From contig NC_050472.1 in NCBI RefSeq assembly GCF_013373865.1, positions 23,639,292 to 23,703,291 of the forward strand: DNA of 64,000 bases. The letters are read 5' to 3'. The position numbers and the translations under genes were made by a program. Shown here piece after piece: positions 36,260 to 51,700 of the stretch; position 1 is the stretch's first letter; each line of letters opens with the position of its first letter. Origin of the DNA: Monomorium pharaonis. Its lineage: Eukaryota; Arthropoda; Insecta; Hymenoptera; Formicidae. The notes below the pieces were generated by a model, which saw only the letters and a list, made by a program, of their open reading frames with translations, made no database searches and was not told where the DNA came from.

Positions 36260-36760
36260 ATGACCATGGCGAGCAACATCGTGGTCGAGTGGCTGCGGTC
36301 GCTCCATCTCGGCCAGTACTCGGAGTCGTTCATCGACAACGGCTACGACGACCTTGAGATCTGCAAGCAGATCGGCGATCCGGATCTCGACGCGATCGGC
36401 GTCTTCAATCAGAAGCACCGCGCGCGCCTGCTGCAGTCGGTTAAGACTCTGCGCGAGGAGGGTGCCGCGAGTGTGTACTTCACGCTGGAGGAGACGACCA
36501 ACGACAACGGCTGCGACAACGTCAGCTCCAAGTCCTCGAGGACGTCGTCCGACAGGCCGGCCAGCGACAAGGAGACGCAGCGCGCGTCGCCCACCGCCAG
36601 CTCCTCCAGCGGAGGTCAGGAGCTGACCAAGTTCGCGGACGAGTACGAGGAGGGCAAGGCCGAGCTCGTGAGAATTCCCAGGATGCAACTGCGGATGCTG
36701 CTGCAGGAGAAGCTAAGACATGACGGCATCAGGCTGGCCTGCCAACCCTACACCACACCG
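36260..36760 (+). CDS. SAM-domain protein, SAMD5/SASH1-like (first coding exon, partial)
   Basis: This exon encodes 167 residues. The N-terminal SAM domain spans roughly residues 5-66: NIVVEWLRSLHLGQYSESF, the diagnostic DNGYDDLEICKQIGDPDLDA, and a helix ending LLQSVKTLREEG. A YFTLEE motif follows, then a Ser/Thr-rich linker (about 85-125). A basic conserved segment, LRMLLQEKLRHDGIRLACQ, sits at about 144-162 and resembles the second conserved region of vertebrate SAMD5 and SASH1. SAM domains mediate protein-protein association; this family is thought to be a signalling adaptor. The exon ends in phase 0 at CACCG|GTAAGT (36761); read-through would stop after eight more codons, so the protein must continue in an exon not seen here. 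ATG occurs at 36260 and in frame at 36266 (ACCATGG, the better Kozak context), so the true start may be either. Confidence 0.9.
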
Positions 36761-39700
36761 GTAAGTCTATTTACTTTGCCTCCGTGACACGTAACAGGTA
36801 GATACCGACGACGAGAATGTCGAGTACGAGGTTAAAATTGTGGCTCAAAAAACATAGAAACCGGTACTGAGAGTAATCCCGAGTAACGAAAAGAAAAGTC
36901 GATACGTTATTCGGCGTGCAAAACTAAAAGAAACAATATTTTTTATAATAGAATATTAATATTAAGTGAAAAATATTATTAAACTAATGTGAATATTTCT
37001 GGCTACATTTACGTTTGGCTTGAAATAGCAAAATTAGTTAGATTCTCCATTTAAAATTACGAATTCGCAAAGTCGCTATTTAATTTTCGGAAACGGAAGT
37101 ATACATGTAATTCGCACGTGGTTAAAATGGGTTCACCGTGAAAGCTCTGGAATATATCATTTGTTTTACATAAACGCGTGATATACTCATTATTATTATT
37201 ATGTACAAGTATCAAGTTTATAATACAAGTCTAATGCATACAACATGAATTATTATGTAAATTAAATTGCATGTTACATGTATTTTGTGAGAATAATACA
37301 ACTGTTTACTGTATGTGGCGAAATGAATACTGCTTAAATGATACATATTTTAGAAATTAAAATATGTAAATAGGAATGTATTTTTTTTTTCCATATTCCA
37401 TAGCTTTGTATTCTACTTGCCTCTTGGCACAAATAGATAAAACGTTACGCGGTGGACGTAGTAAATTAAATTGTTAATTAATTGCGAGTTCATAAACGAC
37501 AATGCTATCTGCTTTTCGTGATATGTCGGCAATGTGTCACGGGCATAATTCCCTTCCATTTTCCCCACGTTACCCACGTCGACGAGTGCGCGTCGTCTTT
37601 AATACATTACGATACTTATCGCGATTAACCACGACAATGATACTCGAATTATCGAGTGAATTATCCGACGGGCACTCAGGTGTGCCAGACACAAGGAGGG
37701 AGAACGCGGCGGGAGGGGAAGAGGTGGGGTATCTGAGACGATGATAATGCTGAAAACTCGCAGCCCTCACGTGGCACGCCCTACGAGCGTAGATAATCCC
37801 CTGATTCATTATTTCGTTGCATTAGCCACCAGCCCGAGAGATAAGAACAAGCGTGCCATGCTTTATCCTCCCTCCGTGCACGTTCTTATCCTCTCCCTCG
37901 ATCCTCGGACAAGACGGGGTTCGATCGTACGTTACATTTTCACTTTTCTTACGAGTCCAATTTCCCGGGAACTTCTAACGAAAGCCTCAACGCTTCGTGT
38001 AATTTTGATGAGGAGCAAACAATTTCAATTTTCATCACATCGCGCGACAATTATTTCCTCCTAACTTATATGTACATGTAGATATGGCGTTTATACGTTT
38101 GCTGTGTTCTTTATTACGTGTCGGCGCAACATAAAGTTGCAAATGTATCTTTGCATTTCGACCTTGTTACATCTATAATGTAGCGTGAAACACATTTTCC
38201 ATGCAGTTGTTTTAATTAAGATACGGGCATGCCCGCTAATGCAAGGGCGCTACTCGTCAGTCGAAATACATTTTCTCCAGAAAACTCACCGCGAAGTAGA
38301 AAGTACAGTGAAAGCTTCACACTCGCGAGGTTCCATGAAATCACAGTAAATATATGGAAATCGCGCGAATACGGAAAAAAGAAGTATATAGAAAGATTTT
38401 AGATTTTAGAGATGAAAAAAAGAATTATACAAGGAAAAACGCATTTAAAGATATGAAACGCATTTTTCTTTTTTTCTTTTATGCTGTAGTGATTAAAGTT
38501 TGATAAAGAAGCGGAACAGGACAGAGGCAGGTTTAGAAATAACGTTGCATTAATTTACTTTAAGTATAGTTTAAAAAATGAGTTTGTGGTATCTTAAAAA
38601 GATATAGATATATTCTTCTAAAAAGAGATTTTTTTTTTTTAGTATAGACAGGAAAAAATGGATTTAAAATAGACAGATTAGGAATCATCTCAGCACGTTC
38701 AAAATCAGGACACAGAATATCTTACAAACGTCTTTTAGGTGCACTCGTCTAAAAATGTCATTGAGACGTATTAATAACATTTTCATAATTTTAAGCGTCT
38801 GGAATTTTGCTCGCTATACGTCGTCTTTTTACTTTCGTCAGATAACTCGTGCTTCTGAATGAATTATACACATACTTACAGAAAAATATTTCAAGATCTC
38901 TCAAAGTAGATTTCAGATATACATATACAAAATACGCAAGTGAAGAATAAACGTGTAGTTTTTGTTGCATTTATCTCCACGTACCTAACAAGTAAGTCGT
39001 TCTTAATACAGTTAAGGCGCCCCGCTGAGATTTCGATCCCCATAATTTTGTTGGCGGAGTTGAATATACCGTAAGGATACTAGTCCTGCGTACTCGAAAC
39101 ACGTAATTCCAAAGCACGATGGTAATGCGAGCAACTGCAATGCAATGTAAGCGGAACGAAATGATCGATCGGTCGAATCGCAAGATGCAGCGAGGGCAAT
39201 ATTCTCACTGTCTGATACATGTAAAATTAGCTGTGGATTTAATTAGCATTGAGTTTGAGGAAACCTAGTTCGAATATGATTCAGTTATATGTAACATCTC
39301 GTCTATATACGTTTGATGCAAAAATCACATCGAGATGGAAAATTTTACGGAAAAATTTAAATTTCCCACATATATAACACTGATTCATATTTTTTAAAGC
39401 AATTTTTTAAAATCTTTTCTTTGTGATGTACAATATGAAACGCGTAAAGTCGTTTATATAAAAACTCCCTTTTAATTCTTGGAATTTTGGAAATATAGTT
39501 TTTATAAAGAATAATATGACATTTATGAAAGTAAGAACCTTGGTAAGAACGTTTGTATGAATTGAAAAATTTTGATTGGCATTATAATATTTTATTTAAT
39601 GAAAGAATTGAATGACTTGTACACAATTATAGTTGTTCTGCATTTCTAATAATTAAAAAAATATACACAATATTTTAATAAGAACTTCAAGGAATACGAA

Positions 39701-42700
39701 TTATTTGTATAACAATTTCAATGTATTTATTTTTACTTTCGGACTTTATTCAATTTATAGACAATTTTTGATTCGTTATGTATTGTGTCAGAATTCGACA
39801 TGACGATAAATGCAGGCGCAATTAATTGGACACTGGGAATAAAAATAAACGCGTCGAATGACAATTTTGAGAATGATTAGTTATATGCTCGTTATCAGAG
39901 TTACAAAGCCACGGAGCTTTATCATTCTGAAAACAAGTTTAAAGCCCCGCTTTGTTGCTAATGAGTCAGAGAACATGTGCGGTAATGCCCTCCACGTTTG
40001 TTAATTAACCACACAACGAGACGATGAAGACAGTTACTTGTATTCGAAACGGTGTATAGCTTTCATCACGTAAATAATAAGTTCAACGTTACATTCGTGA
40101 TTAAAGATGTTTATAATATCTAGCTGCCTGAGGCTGATTCTTATTTTCTAAATGCTTTTGTAAGGCTTAGACGTATTACTAAAATGGAGCACTATGAGAA
40201 GGATACAATAAACATACAATAAACGTAGAGGATTATAAAGAGAATTTATTAGAGAGAGAAAGAGAAAGAGACACGTAGATGATATATAAGTATAAAAATA
40301 ATATAAAAATGTATATAAAAATAATTATTAAAAGTAGTACACAAGAGAATTTATACAAGAATAATCTAAATACATTTTAACAGTAGAGGAGAATTCAACG
40401 CTAACATATATTTTGAAAAAGTTTTAAAATGCTCGAAACTAAAAATGCTTTATAACAAGTATTGATATTAGGGACACTGCATAACTGTGACCTGCTAAAT
40501 AAATGATTTCTTAAGTATTCACTAGACTTCTTCAGTTAATAACGAAGATACGGATGACTGTAATATCTACAATAACCGTAATACCATTTTAAAAATTGTC
40601 ATCGTGATCTAATCAGCTGATTCACAAAATCATTGCTTTTATGCAGTATTAATATAATAGTGGAAGTATAAAAACATAGATGCATTCTGCAAAATTATTG
40701 TGAATATTGCGCTGATAATAACTTGTAAATAGGGAAAAATAGACGAATATAATACGCGTGCGGTATATATAACAACAGATTTATCTTTTTAATATCAAAA
40801 TAGAATTACAATTTTTCCGGTTTTTCTTTTTTTTCGACAAGTGGTGAAGGTATAACGTCGTGACAAGTGTTTTGTTGAAACATTTTACAAAATAATTTTG
40901 TTTACTCAAATTTTTCATAGTGACTGCAAATCGCTACGTAACTGAAGCCCGCAATTGGAATGCATCGTGAATTTACGAGTACGCGCGGCGGTTTTTATTT
41001 TTACACATCGTCGATGTCCATTTAAATTAGTTTGCAAACTTTAATTTATTCCTCTCGCGGACTGCATAATTTCGCAGAAACACTGCTCTGTAAACGAACC
41101 ACATGTATTTGACAACGAATATTATAACAGATAGAATATTTCGTTTGTGACAATGATGCGAAGGACTATTGCAGCGAAGTATTGTATTGTAGATTACGGA
41201 CATCGGAATTTCTATTGAATTCTTATTGTCAGCGTATACAAGAGTTGTATTATTTTCTATACATTAGATAGAGAATAATAATGGTTTATTTAAGATATAA
41301 TATTAATTGCAGAATTTAATCTATGTTACAAATTAAGTTTGACATATATATATCAAGTTTAACGCGAATAGATAATTCTTATTTTACTAAAATTCCAAGT
41401 GAATTTTCGAAATTAATTCATTTTAACTACTAACAGTTTAATTATCACAATTTTGCGTTTGTTGTTACATACAGGGAACAATCGTAGCACTTTTGATTTC
41501 GACGCTTTAAAAATATAAGATACGTAACGCTACAGCAAAATGTATTGAAAAATATTCCAGTGCAGAGAGATTTAATTTTACAGAAATTTAATATTAAAGC
41601 TTAATCATGGAAATAAAAATTGAATGTTATACATTATCGGGAAGAAATTGTAATGAACATTGGAGAGGGTTAACAAATTTTCGCTAAGAATTGAATTTGT
41701 TCAAATTTTATTATATAATTCGAATATGCGATAATTCTGTTTCATCGCGTTATAATTTTCAATATTATAATTACGTACAATTATATACAAATTTTTTTTT
41801 ATTGATATATTATGTATATATTGTGACGAAGAAAAACTTTAACACAGGTATTATTGTCTTTAAATAGACTGTAATACATTCTTTGCGTGATAGCGTGACC
41901 ATTCGATCGAGAAGTTATGAAAATTGAAGTGCAGAAAAGTTTCTGCGACTTGCATGGGGGGGTCATCGAACGCACGATTACTCATGCGCACCGATTCATT
42001 TATGAACTTTTGGTTGGACCAAATGATACTCGCTTTCATTTACGTTACCATGTACCAATAAGCGCGAGTGCACTTTCCGTGTGCACTGTTTATAAAATTT
42101 TAATGCGGTTGCTCCAGTGGTACAGACCAAATGACAAATTTTTCATCTCCGACCTTGCTTTTCTCGATGCAGAATTCGCACTTAACATAATTTTTTTACA
42201 CGAGAATCAAGCAAAATTTACCTGATTTTTTGCTTATTTTGAAAAATGTGAGATTTACTCCTGATAAATGCATGGAGAATTCTTTCTTCCTTTTATATAA
42301 GACTATAAGATATAAGCTATTAATAAATTTATATTCTATATTTTTTTAAATTAAATTATATATATATATATATATACTCACACATAATTTAAAGATAATT
42401 TAAGAAAATACAGAATTTAGAAATTGGTTATTTTTCATTATTCACATTAATATCTTTTTATCTCAATGTAAAAGATAATAATAAAAGCCGGTATAATTCA
42501 AACTTTTTCGATTTTTGAAATTTAAATATTCTCGTCGTAAAATATCCCCTTTTGAATTGCATCATGCAAATTATCAGCGTATCATCGTAACTTCATTCGA
42601 CAGAAAACAGCGCAGCTGAACTGGATCACGACAAAATTTTTACATATTCCATCTCACGTTTCGTAAATTTCCTAATTTTCGACCACGTATGCTCAAAAGC

Positions 42701-45700
42701 GATTTATTTTATACCTAGTAACGAATAAAAATTTTATAAAGTCCACGTGTATCACTAAATCAAAATCACGTTTGTGTTGCGCTTTTGCGTTACGTAGATG
42801 CTGTGTCGAAGCTGTCGGTCTGTGAATCGAGACATTTCTGTATCATCACTGTTCTTTGGTGATTAACATATGAAAAACACGATTATACGGCTAGCCGTCT
42901 CCGTAGCGAGCTCATTCTGTATTTTATACAGCCATATGTTACCTTTTTTTGGGAGGGAGCACGCATACATGTGAGCAAATGACCGCAAACGCAAAGGGAA
43001 TAAAAAAAATCTTGTTTCTCTCTCAGAGCATGGTGGTCCGATCGTCACTTGCGTCTTTTGGCGTTGCAAACGAATCCCCTCTCCCCCCACTTCTCTCTTA
43101 CTTTCGCATGCGTGCACGCGCGGCTACCAACTGACCTGACTGTTGTTAAAGTGATACTTTCCATCTCGAAATCATGCGTATGCATGCTCGACGAGACACA
43201 ATCGTGTGCACACCAAAGATTTGTCAGGCGTGCGTCTTGACCGACACGCATTCCTCGCTAATCAACATTCCAACCGTTAGCGACCATATACAGTTATGGT
43301 ATTCGCGATACAATCGCCGCCAATACGCGTCTATTTATCTGTAAGGCCGCTGGAGCGGAGCCCATGACGGTGCGATTAAACACTTGGCGAAAATCACACT
43401 GTGAGCCGCGCCGAATGCATGTTCATTGAGTTGAGGGAAACACACCGCTCGAAATTTCACGATACCTTCTCGCGATTGGAAATTTATCGTGACTGTTTTT
43501 CTCCCCCCTTTTTTTGTTTAGCCTACCGTTCATTACTCGCCACACCTTCTCGTAATTGTTGGTTGGAACAGCTGGCCGCCTGCGATATAGCTCCAAGTTT
43601 TAAAGATGTAATCTACGTTAAGTGAGCCTCTTATGAAAAGCGACCTTGTTACGATCCTATTAAATTAATCAGATAAGTGCGACAGACGTGCGGTTAGGAG
43701 AAACGTTTAACATGATATTTATGTTAATGTAATCCGTCAATCTCCTGTGATAGTCTAAATCGAAAATTTTAGTTTTGTTACATTACTTTTTAAAAGAAAA
43801 AAAAAAACAAGTTTTGTTCAACAAACAAATTGAATTAATTTACATCAATATTAAGTGTTTTTTGTCGAAACATATTTCATGAATTCGCATCATACTCTTT
43901 CTCAATAAATGTCAATATAAAATCGTGTAGGACAAATATGTACGTCTTTTAATCGATACGAAGCATCGCGCTTAAAGATATCTGCATTGATATATTTTTC
44001 ATTACTTGCCACACGTATAGACGGCCGCGCGAGACCCTTTGACCCAGCCAGCGTTCAGTAACGAGTTGTTAAATTTTTCCCCCTGGAACCGTGCGAAGCT
44101 CAGGGGAGGAAGAGGGAAGGGGATATACACACACATACATTCGAGGCAGTTAGAAAAAAAATAGTCAAAAAATGATTCTATATGTCTAGAACGAGAGAGC
44201 GTTGAAAATACTATATGATCGACTAGCATCAGATGGAAATTCTATGACGAGATAACGTGTCCACGAGAGTGCGGGACGGGATTAAATATCCTCGGCAATT
44301 ATGTGGCGTGCCGCTCACACGTTTCCGAGTCGACCTTGCAACGGGAGATAGGAAGAGTGAACGCCATAAAGCGATCGAACAAGCACCTCTTCATCCTCGA
44401 GGCGTCTCTAACTCGTCTGGCGAATTTCCGTTATTCACGCCCACGGGAGTGGTCGTTACTCTCCCGGCAGCGGTGTGCTACTCTTTTACGCCGATGAGAG
44501 TTGAATTGCGCCAACTCCGATCGTAACCCGCTTCCCATCCGCGTCGCGTTCTCTCTGTTTCTCGTAATAGCAGTCGGAATCACTATGTACATGCGCTAGC
44601 AAACGATCGCGATTTTGAGAAACTTCTCATTCTATAAACATTGATTTTGTCTAAGTGAGTTACACAAATAGCGTATCAAATTGCTTTAAATATTTATTAA
44701 CGCTGCATTCCTCTTGGGTTTATTATCCGCAATCGAATCCTCGCTTGAACTTTCTATAAAGTATAATAATATTATAGCATTTTATCTTTGAATAATTGAA
44801 ACGATAGCAATGACGATTTTAGTAGTAATTAGCAATAATAAGAAAAAAAAAACTAACTTTATATATATTGATTAAATTTATTATAAAAGATAATTAAGTG
44901 AATCTTGAATAAGTAACAAAATCATTGAGCTCTTTATTGACTGTTTCTATCCAGTAGTTTTATTTCACCGCTTGAATGTAAACATATATTTGCACATGTG
45001 CATCTCCGTGTTTCTCATAGCTGTTCGAGCTATTTATTAGACATAGACGCGTGAATGTAGGTTGGATCTAAGCTGATCGGTGTGCTCGATATTTCGAGAT
45101 GGACACTGTACGACAACCGACCGACCTTCCCTACAGTACAACTATAGCTCATCGGTGGTAATAGCTTTTAAATATTTGAACGAATGTTCAATCGATATAC
45201 CTATCCCTTGGCCAGGCGCGTCGCGACTCTTTCCCCGAGTCTTCCGTTCCCTGTGTTCTCCATTCCGTTCTAACCCATTCCTTTCCACCTAGCAGTCGGC
45301 CTTCCGAGCACGTTTTCATGAAATATCGAACACATGGAATGAGATTCTCTTATTCCGTAAGGGGAATGCCGACCGTGGCGAAAGAGAGGAGAGGTCGGGG
45401 CGAGGGGTAGAGTTGGACTTAGGGCCCGGGGGAGCAAAAGAGCGTGGATCGAAATGGCAGATATTACGCGTCGCTCGCGACGACGCGGCTGTATGGTTGA
45501 TGCAAGACAGTTAAGCCGGTCGTGTGTGGCGGCGCGCGTACGTAGCTATACGCGCAGTCTCTGTACGCGCGTGTGTGGCGCGTGATTATTATTCAAATTT
45601 TCACGATAGCGAACGCCCCGGCGGGCATCCAGCAGGCAGTGCCGATTGCCCACCGAGATTGCCCCTAGTGAATATTTATTAAGCGCGGCTCTATTTGTTA

Positions 45701-48700
45701 ATCGTTGTCTCGCGCCACCACCCGCGCATCGCCGGACCGGATACACGCCGCCACTTCGGCGGCTTATCATCGAGCATTTTTCTCGTTTCTCTGCTCTGTC
45801 CGCGCTCTGCTCACCGGTTCTACTATCTCATCGTTCCTCGTAAACGGCACGTCAGGTCTGAGGATGTAATCAAGGAGAGTCTGGAAACGTCATGGGGACG
45901 CATCGAGTGTATGAACACGGAATTTATGGTTCTCGCGGCAACCACCATTAATAACCTTACCTTTGTCTCTCTGTCTTCAGCTTCCTTTTCCTATCCGTCT
46001 CTTACGTGATCCTTCTGCCTTTCTCTCCTTCTTTCTCTCTTTCCCCTTCCTCCAGTCTCTTTCCGGGTCTTGACGAAACGCCAAGATTCTGTCTTTCAAC
46101 ATTAGCGTGTTCGTACGTCTTCTGGCTTTCTCCGACCGTTTCGCTTCGGAATTCAACGAGAGAACGATACGCCGCGCTATCATACCTGCAGGGAAGTGAG
46201 TTTGGAGTGGCATTAATGAAGAGACATCGTCGCGAGTCGTTGTGATAAAGCGAGGAGCCGTTACCGTCGCTTTTAATTAAGCTCCCGCTTTTAACGCGCC
46301 AATTATGAGAGCGAAGAATTTATACGCGTTTAACCTGAAAGTACCAAGTACCTGTGACATCGATTACGCTACGGTGCATCTATGCAAAACAGTCTTCTCC
46401 CGGATAAAGTTCTAGTGTCCTTCCGTGCTTGCAGCGATGAGAAAATTACGCTTTTCTCGCGTTAAACTACCCGCGTATATTTCGATCGTTCCCAAGTCAC
46501 TCGTTTTGCGTCGCGTGTCTTATGCGGCAAATTGTGTTGGACGACTCTCTAATTAATCAACGTATATTGATTATCGCGTCACTATGATGAGTGAGATTTG
46601 CAGTTACGTAGGAGAGAAAAATGAAAGGTACTACATGACAAGCGTAGTGAGACAGCTGTACGTATACATATTTATCAAACGTACCCATCGTGATGTAACA
46701 GCGAAATATCCAACTACGGATATTCATTTATCGAATACGATCTTCGTGCACTGTCTCCATTTCTCGATCTCGATTGCGCTTCGTCGTGCATCGTGCTTGT
46801 CGGTCTGTCGATTGACTTCGGTGTTTGTCTCGTTTTGATTCAATTTGTATTTACGCCTCTTCCACTACCCACACGCCATTGCGAGTACGCCGATCGGATT
46901 AAGCGAGTAAATTGGTTCAATATCCAGACACTACAGAATAGTTCAAAATTTGTGCTTACGGTTCTACAACAACAGAGATCAATTTAGTAAGGTACCTATT
47001 CATCTTTGTCTTACGTATAGCAATAGACAATGTTAAATTATTAACAACATTAAATTATTTAATAACACTCCTGGAGAAAGAATTGTTACATCTGTTAACA
47101 TTTTTAGTATTATGTATCCATTTGTGATAAGAATATCTAAATATTTCTAGATATATTTGATATTTGTATTAGAATTTTATGAATTCTGATATATCGGTAT
47201 AATAATTTATTATACAAGAAAAATGCAGTATAATTAATTTCAAAGTTTTAATAAAAACCATCGCCATGCTCTTATAAAGATCAAACTTCAAGATTAGTCA
47301 ATGCACGTTCTACTAGGCCGCAAGTAAATAAATCATATATTTGATCAGGTAAAAAGAATGCGCTCCGAAATAATTGTTTATAAACTGTCGTTACGTGTGC
47401 GCATTGGCGGTTCTCTCAATTTTCCAGACGACTGGTTCCATCGATAATAGTCGCTATTAATTAGTTTACTGCACTCTCACGCGGCGTAATTTGCAGCAAT
47501 CGAGCGCTACGCACTTTGTATCTCGGCGCACGTATCCCGCTGACATTAATAATGGTGCGGTTCATTCGAGAAGGCCATTAGTCGCTGTCTTAAAGTACTA
47601 AGCCACCTCACCAAAGGGGGTGGAGGGGATAGTTGGCTATACAGCCTGTCCCAAAGTCGCGAGAGCCCGCTTCGTTACGAGCGGATAAGATTTTCCTTTC
47701 TCAAGGATTTCACAGGCTCCTACTCCCCCTTCGTTTCCCTCTCGCTATCTTGTTCACCTCGTTTCCCTCCCACGCTTTCTTCCCTCCTTGTGTACTCCCT
47801 CGACTTTGTACAAGCCGCATCGAACTACTGCTTCCGAACTTTTCGAAGGCGAGGGTTCGAGTCTCGATTAAGGGTGACTAGGTATAGACGTTAGGCTCGG
47901 CGTCTCTGAGCTGTAAGTAAACCCCACCCTCCCTGCCTGAGATTTCAAGAATAGAGAAAATGCCCCATGACGCGCTCTGGATTGACCTTTTACGCTTTTT
48001 GCGGGAATGCCGTTCTCAGCGCAAAAGAATCACGATACATTTAGTTAAAAAAAAAAAAGAGAAATATTATAGACGATACTAAGCAAGTTACATACAACTT
48101 TGAACGTTATCTGCAAACTTTAGCAAAATTTAATCATCTTATAAAGCTTCTTGAAGCACGATAATAGTTAAAACTATAAAGATAATAATGTTATGAAATA
48201 CAAAGGAAACTTAAATCGAATGGTTTAATAAAAAAGAAATGTTAGCATATAGTAATGCAAAAAAAGAGATACAAATTTTATAAAATATTTTGTAAAAACT
48301 TTTACTTAATTTAATGTTAATTATCATTAATACTAATAATTTAATATTAATTGCGTACATAAAACGCATCTCTATTTTACTTTTATAAACGTATGTTTTT
48401 ACTCTTTACCATACGGATTATTTTTAATTAATTCCCGTATCGTTATTTAAGTTAAATCGATATATCTCCTGAGTCTGTTAGTTCTTCGAAACTTTTTCTC
48501 CTTTTGTCTAAGAAAACGTATGCGTGTCAACAATTCACATTTTCTGTAAATTACGCGAATTGGAATTTGTTACGCAGGATCTAGTTGAGAACTTTGTTTT
48601 ATTTTTGCAAAAATAGTGTGTCAAGATATGAGAAAATAAGGAGACGGATAAGAAAAAAAAACCGGATCAGGAAGAAAGTTGTCAGACGAAGCGTTTATTT

Positions 48701-51700
48701 AGTTACTCTGGTATTTCGACGGTATTTAGGATGCGGTACATAGGATGTTCTTATGTTACATTTTCCATCAAAATAGGGAAGAATTTCGAAATAACTGACA
48801 AAGTCGGTTAGATCGTGTATTTTGTGTTTCTTTTTCTAACTTTGGATACTCTGCGTCCTAAGCACACCGCGATTGTTCAGGGTACAATACAACACGATCA
48901 GCGTACACGCCCTCGCCCAAGTATTTACGTACGCACGAGCAAACTCGGCAGTCAGGCAGACGTATTAGATCACGCGCGTAGTATCCCCTCGTCCTAAGCC
49001 TCCACAACCTGGGTTGGCACGCAGTGCATGCTATCTAACTGGTATTAAGGACTCGCCGAGCTGTATTACCCAGTTGCCCGGTAATAAACATGTTTAATTG
49101 CAACGCTAATGTCAGGTTGCGCTCGCGAGAACAACCCTTTCCGCGCTAAAACGGCGACCGGGTTCTGAAGCTATTCGCGACCTCTCTTGCGCTTTCGTGC
49201 CGCACAAAGCCGCCGTTATCGTGACGCGAGACGTGATACGAATTGATGCGATGCTAGCCCAAAAGGAGCCCGATAATCGATTACTCGATGATTGGCCGGG
49301 ATGGAAAATGCGAATCGATCGATTCACGCGCCTAAGAGCTGCGGCCGTTCTGCATTCCGCTCGGCTTCTGTTATCGACGTTTATTACTCACCGGAGGCGC
49401 CTGCTGATACGATATTGCGGACCAGCTGGTCGGCTGGCAGACGCTCCACGGTATTTTGCGTACTCGCGATAGATCGTGCACATCTTCTCTCTCGTCTTTC
49501 TCTGACGAAGCTTCACCAAATTGATTACGCGCTTGTCTATCCACCAATACAATTACGAGTCATCGATCGATTAGCACATGGTACTTCGGATACAACCTTC
49601 TTGTAGCTTCTTCGATGAAATCAGAGTTATCCCTTCGTCAAATATTATAACAAGCGATCAGTCCAATTTCCGAAAACATTTGTGTAATAAACTTGGTGGA
49701 TTTACTTTATACTTTATAGTTACATTAAGTTCTTTTCAACTTTAGCAAAAATTTAAAAGTTTTTGGAATTTTTATTTTTATCAGAAAGATATGCGCACAT
49801 GCATACCCTCTTTTCTTATGTGATATCGATTCTCGTGGATAATTCGAGCAAAAACAGAAAATTCGATTAACCTGGTGTCATGCGACATTGATATATGGCA
49901 CAAAGTGAGCGCGATAATTTTTGCCACGTAACCAAATATCACAGCGTCTACTCGCGCCATCAACGCATTATGCGACGCATTTTGATTAGCGGCGATAACG
50001 TGTCTCAAGCCACGCAGCAAACTCCTCTTTCTTTCGAGGGTCGAAAGAAATGCGACTTCAAGTGATTCGGCGTCATAACGTTATCACGTCCGGTATATCG
50101 GTGCTGTTGCGCACCCCAAAGACGATAAAATCGTCGGCAGGTCCGTGAGTTTTATCAACCAACCGATCGATTGTTCGAGGGTGGCGTGTGGGTCACTGCT
50201 ACCAGTGTCGGAGAACGCGGCGCGTATGAAACAAAGGCACGGTCTCTCGTTATTGAGGATTAAGCAACGCCGACCGAAACAAAAAACTTCGAGGGCTAAT
50301 GTCGGCCGGTCGGAATTCTTCGGGGTAGTGAGACATTGCGAGTTGGGGTGCGGGTTGTGCCCGTCGAGGACTTTTTGGTCCACGAGTGTGTTCGGTTTGT
50401 GAAGTGGTATGCATGGAAATAAATTCTTTTTTTTACTGTCAAAAATATGATTTATTTCGTAATTTCATCGTTTATAATTTGTACGTCGGGAAACGAACAA
50501 GTAGCTCGTATCGATGATCAATACGATTTTTGGTAACATATATTTAGTCATCGGTTAAAAAGCAGTGAGAGCCTTGCCAACAGTTTGCTACCCTCTTTAA
50601 TCGCACATAGCACTCAAAGGCCTCTCGAAATGGATCCTCAAATGGATTTTCGAATATCGGAGTGGCCAATTAATCGAGTAGTGTCGACCGAAAATCTGGA
50701 TATCGCATATTCAATCCTGGCGGTAATCCAGCAGTTGGCCCGTATATTCGAACTAGCAGTGTTCACATCGAAAATTCGCGTATTCCATTCTGTGTGGATC
50801 TCACCAAATTAGACAATGCGTATGTCAAGCGTAGATCTGAAACGTAATAGTCTGTAATGACGCGGTTTAGCCGCGCGTGCTAACGTTTGAGCTGATTTTG
50901 TATTATAATGTGCAAATTATAGCTAATGGGCACTTATATAATTTTCGACTCTTATGTTGCTTGGGAATCTATTAAATCGATATTTTAACCGAGTAATTTA
51001 ATTTTTTATATTTTATACATAAACTGGCTTTAAAAAATTATAGATCTACTTGTTCAACAAATTACGAATTTGATATATCTATCTCGTTAGTACGTTTTTA
51101 CTATTGTAAGGAACAACATAATGAAGCTGTTAGGAACACACTTAACGTGAAATCGATCTCTGTGCTACAAATATGTGTTCAAATTGATAATAGAATCGTC
51201 GGTATCAACGTGTAACGTAATCTTGACGTTCCGCGTGATCCGGACGAAACAAGCGCAGTTAGGTAGACACGGGATTGTATATTGCGGCTCGGGCACGAGG
51301 TAGTACGAATAGTCATGAAATTTCGAATGGCGCGCAATGCCGCATCGCGAAAGGCATAACGTATTACACGCGGTCCGGGTTGGCAGGTGGCAGCGTATAG
51401 GGACCGCCGTAAGTCAAGATTCTTTAATGCTGTCCCGTTAGCCGCAAGACCGGCATGACTTATTACCGTTTCCGGGTAGCTGGGCGCGAGGCGCGCGATA
51501 TATCAACCGTCTTTAACTCCGCTTTGTCACAGCGCGGGGGAAAGAGTCGCCGAAAAAGTCGCCCGTTCTCCCACACCGGCGACGGCCACCACCGATCCCA
51601 ACCAGTCCTCAGGGACGGGCACATCGTCGTCACAACTTACCTGCGCCTAGGACGCGGGACGCAGATCCCATCCGATTTGCGAACAAGGCAGATTTACTTT

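Noticed and set aside
35391..36688. Two long minus-strand open frames (281 and 303 codons) over the SAM exon and leader
   Set aside because: They are antisense shadows of a GC-rich region and of the well-supported + strand SAM exon, with Arg/Ala-rich, domain-free translations.
47852..47880. GGGTTCGAGTCTCG, similar to a tRNA T-arm/B-box
   Set aside because: The upstream sequence gives no A-box, anticodon arm or acceptor stem, so no tRNA can be folded.
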